Shown here piece by piece: positions 18,029 through 19,409 of a stretch of DNA of 19,409 nucleotides. The notes under the pieces were generated by a model that worked only from the letters and a program-made list of their open reading frames with translations, had not been told where the DNA came from and ran no database searches. The translations under genes and the position numbers were made by a program. This DNA is from an uncultured Pseudomonadaceae bacterium (GTDB taxonomy: Bacteria > Pseudomonadota > Gammaproteobacteria > Pseudomonadales > Pseudomonadaceae). The stretch covers positions 1-19,409 of the forward strand of contig CANRHT010000014.1 in NCBI GenBank assembly GCA_947630465.1. Direction: 5' to 3'. Each line of letters starts with the position of its first letter. Within the stretch, counting starts at the first letter, position 1.

Positions 18029-19286
18029 GCACGTGTCCGTCACCAAAGACCACATATTTCTCACTGGTTAAACCCAGCAAACCAACAGGGCCACGGGCAT
18101 GCAGCTTATCAGTAGAAATACCAATTTCTGCGCCCAGTCCATACTCAAAACCATCAGCAAAACGCGTGGACGCATTGATCATCACTGAACTGGAATCCAC
18201 TTCTGTTAAAAAGCGGCGCGCATCAGTGAAGTTTTCCGTGACTATGGTATCGGTGTGCTGTGAACCGTAGGTATTGATATGCTCAATGGCTTCGTCCAAC
18301 GAGCCAACAATACGTATCGCTAAAATCGGTGCATTGTACTCTGCTGCCCAATCATCTGCAGTCGCTGCTTTGACTCGATCAGCAAATAAACGCTGGGTTG
18401 TCTCACAACCGCGCAACTCAACCTGCTTGGCCTGATAAATATCCAGCAATGGTCGCAGCACTGCTTCAACTTGCGACTCATGCACCAGCAAGGTTTCCAT
18501 AGCATTACAGGGTGCATAGCGCTGAGTTTTTGAATTATCAGCGATACGAATGGCTTTTTCTGCATCAGCGGCCTGATCGACATACACATGGCAGACACCA
18601 TCTAAATGCTTAATCACCGGCACTTTTGCATCACGACTGATGCGCTCGATTAAGCCTTTACCACCACGCGGTACTATCACATCGACGTATTTAGGCATGG
18701 TAATCAACTCACCCACCGCAGCACGGTCGGTGGTTTCCACCACTTGCACAGCACTCGCAGGAAAACCCGCCTCGGCTAAACCTTGATTGAGGCATTGCGC
18801 AATGGCTTGGTTGGAATGAATCGCCTCTGAGCCGCCACGTAAAATAGTGGCGTTACCCGATTTAATGCATAAGCTCGCCGCTTCTACCGTCACATTCGGG
18901 CGCGACTCATAAATAATGCCAATCACCCCCAAAGGCACACGCATTTTACCCACTTGAATACCCGAAGGCACAAAGTGCATATCACGAATTTCACCAATGG
19001 GATCAGACAGTGCCGCAACCTGCTTCAAGCCTTCGATCATTTCATCAATGCGCTGCGAGGTTAAAGCTAGGCGATCGAGCATGGCGTCATCTAAACCATT
19101 GGCACGACCGGCATCCATATCCAATGCATTCGCCGCCAGCAATAGGGCGCGAGACTGATGCAGCGCATCAGCGGTGGCCAGTAATGCCTTGTTTTTTTGA
19201 GCCGTACTGGCTCTTGCCAACACACGCGAAGCCTCGCGCGCAGACTGGCCAAGGCGCTGCATGTAGTCAACAACAAGTTCGGTCAT
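18021..19286 (-). CDS. proA: Gamma-glutamyl phosphate reductase ProA
   Basis: Reduces gamma-glutamyl phosphate to glutamate semialdehyde with NADPH, the second step of proline synthesis. It is an aldehyde-dehydrogenase-type protein with [19 protein letters not shown] (127-145), PRGGKGLI and the catalytic Cys260 in [12 protein letters not shown] chose ATG 19286 (421 residues, [13 protein letters not shown]), which fits Pseudomonas ProA. The longer frame from GTG 19319 is rejected because a TATAAT box at 19327-19322 puts the likely transcript start near 19315. The ribosome site is weak. This is the first gene of the twelve-gene minus-strand run; its partner proB is not in the window. Confidence 0.96.
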   Translation of the reverse strand: MTELVVDYMQRLGQSAREASRVLARASTAQKNKALLATADALHQSRALLLAANALDMDAGRANGLDDAMLDRLALTSQRIDEMIEGLKQVAALSDPIGEIRDMHFVPSGIQVGKMRVPLGVIGIIYESRPNVTVEAASLCIKSGNATILRGGSEAIHSNQAIAQCLNQGLAEAGFPASAVQVVETTDRAAVGELITMPKYVDVIVPRGGKGLIERISRDAKVPVIKHLDGVCHVYVDQAADAEKAIRIADNSKTQRYAPCNAMETLLVHESQVEAVLRPLLDIYQAKQVELRGCETTQRLFADRVKAATADDWAAEYNAPILAIRIVGSLDEAIEHINTYGSQHTDTIVTENFTDARRFLTEVDSSSVMINASTRFADGFEYGLGAEIGISTDKLHARGPVGLLGLTSEKYVVFGDGHVRG

Positions 19287-19321
19287 AGCATCAAACCAAA
19301 GTAAAAAATAAATAGACACGG

Positions 19322-19350
19322 ATTATAGCGAGGTCAGCCACTAAACGCAC
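19322..19350 (-). promoter_or_regulatory. Promoter of the proA-lipA operon
   Basis: On the minus strand a perfect -10 box TATAAT lies at 19327-19322, about 36 bases before the proA ATG. The matching -35 region, 16-17 bases upstream, is poor (TGCGTT or GTGCGT), so an activator or a weak basal level is possible. No operator dyad is evident. Confidence 0.55.
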
Positions 19351-19409
19351 AGTTAGTTTAAAACCAACCCAGACTCTAACTCAATTAGACGCGTACTGCA
19401 GACCAATGC

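Noticed and set aside
18029-18064. Longer nadD start at 18064.
   Set aside because: The extra residues [12 protein letters not shown] are out-of-frame proA sequence; family members start at about [10 protein letters not shown].
19287-19319. Longer proA start at GTG 19319.
   Set aside because: The TATAAT box at 19327-19322 implies transcription begins near or after this codon, and [11 protein letters not shown] is absent from the family.
1-19409. Search by eye for CRISPR arrays, insertion sequences, tRNA genes, attachment sites and toxin-antitoxin pairs.
   Set aside because: No direct-repeat arrays, transposase motifs, cloverleaf-forming stretches or paired small genes were found.

Overview
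The window looks like chromosome from a gammaproteobacterium of the Pseudomonadaceae. The minus-strand gene order proA-nadD-rsfS-rlmH-mrdA-rodA-mltB-rlpA-dacA-ybeD-lipB-lipA is the order known from Pseudomonas. MutS, FdxA, LipA and ProA all read as Pseudomonas-type proteins. Base composition looks close to balanced and codon use is not strongly GC-biased, so I infer a low-GC relative (Denitrificimonas/Thiopseudomonas-like) rather than a typical high-GC Pseudomonas. The genus is inference.

Left part (1-4600, plus strand): a membrane diguanylate cyclase with a 7TMR-DISM sensor (58-1773), a divergent FabI-type enoyl-ACP reductase (2011-2778), a structured gene-free stretch of about 600 bases (2779-3387), and an exported coiled-coil protein ending in a PEGA domain (3388-4545). 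This is the accessory-looking part. The four pieces do not form an obvious pathway, and a strong terminator follows both the reductase and the PEGA gene.

Middle (4600-8150): a small acidic protein of unknown function on the minus strand, divergent from mutS (mismatch repair), then fdxA (seven-iron ferredoxin). The mutS-fdxA pair is usual in Pseudomonas. The rpoS gene that normally lies beyond fdxA is not here: a perfect bidirectional terminator follows, and then the end of the lip operon.

Right part (8158-19319, minus strand): twelve co-directional genes, mostly overlapping or nearly touching, read from a promoter just upstream of proA. They cover proline synthesis (proA), NAD synthesis (nadD), ribosome silencing and 23S rRNA methylation (rsfS, rlmH), the cell-elongation peptidoglycan synthase pair (mrdA, rodA), peptidoglycan remodelling (mltB, rlpA, dacA), and lipoic acid attachment and synthesis (ybeD, lipB, lipA). 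A 76-base AT-rich gap before dacA and a 128-base gap before ybeD are the only real breaks and may hold internal promoters.

I found no mobile element, CRISPR array, tRNA or rRNA gene, and no clear new multi-gene system. The items most worth a second look are the divergent FabI with its hairpin-rich 3' region, the dyads in 2892-3387, the PEGA/coiled-coil protein and the small protein next to mutS.
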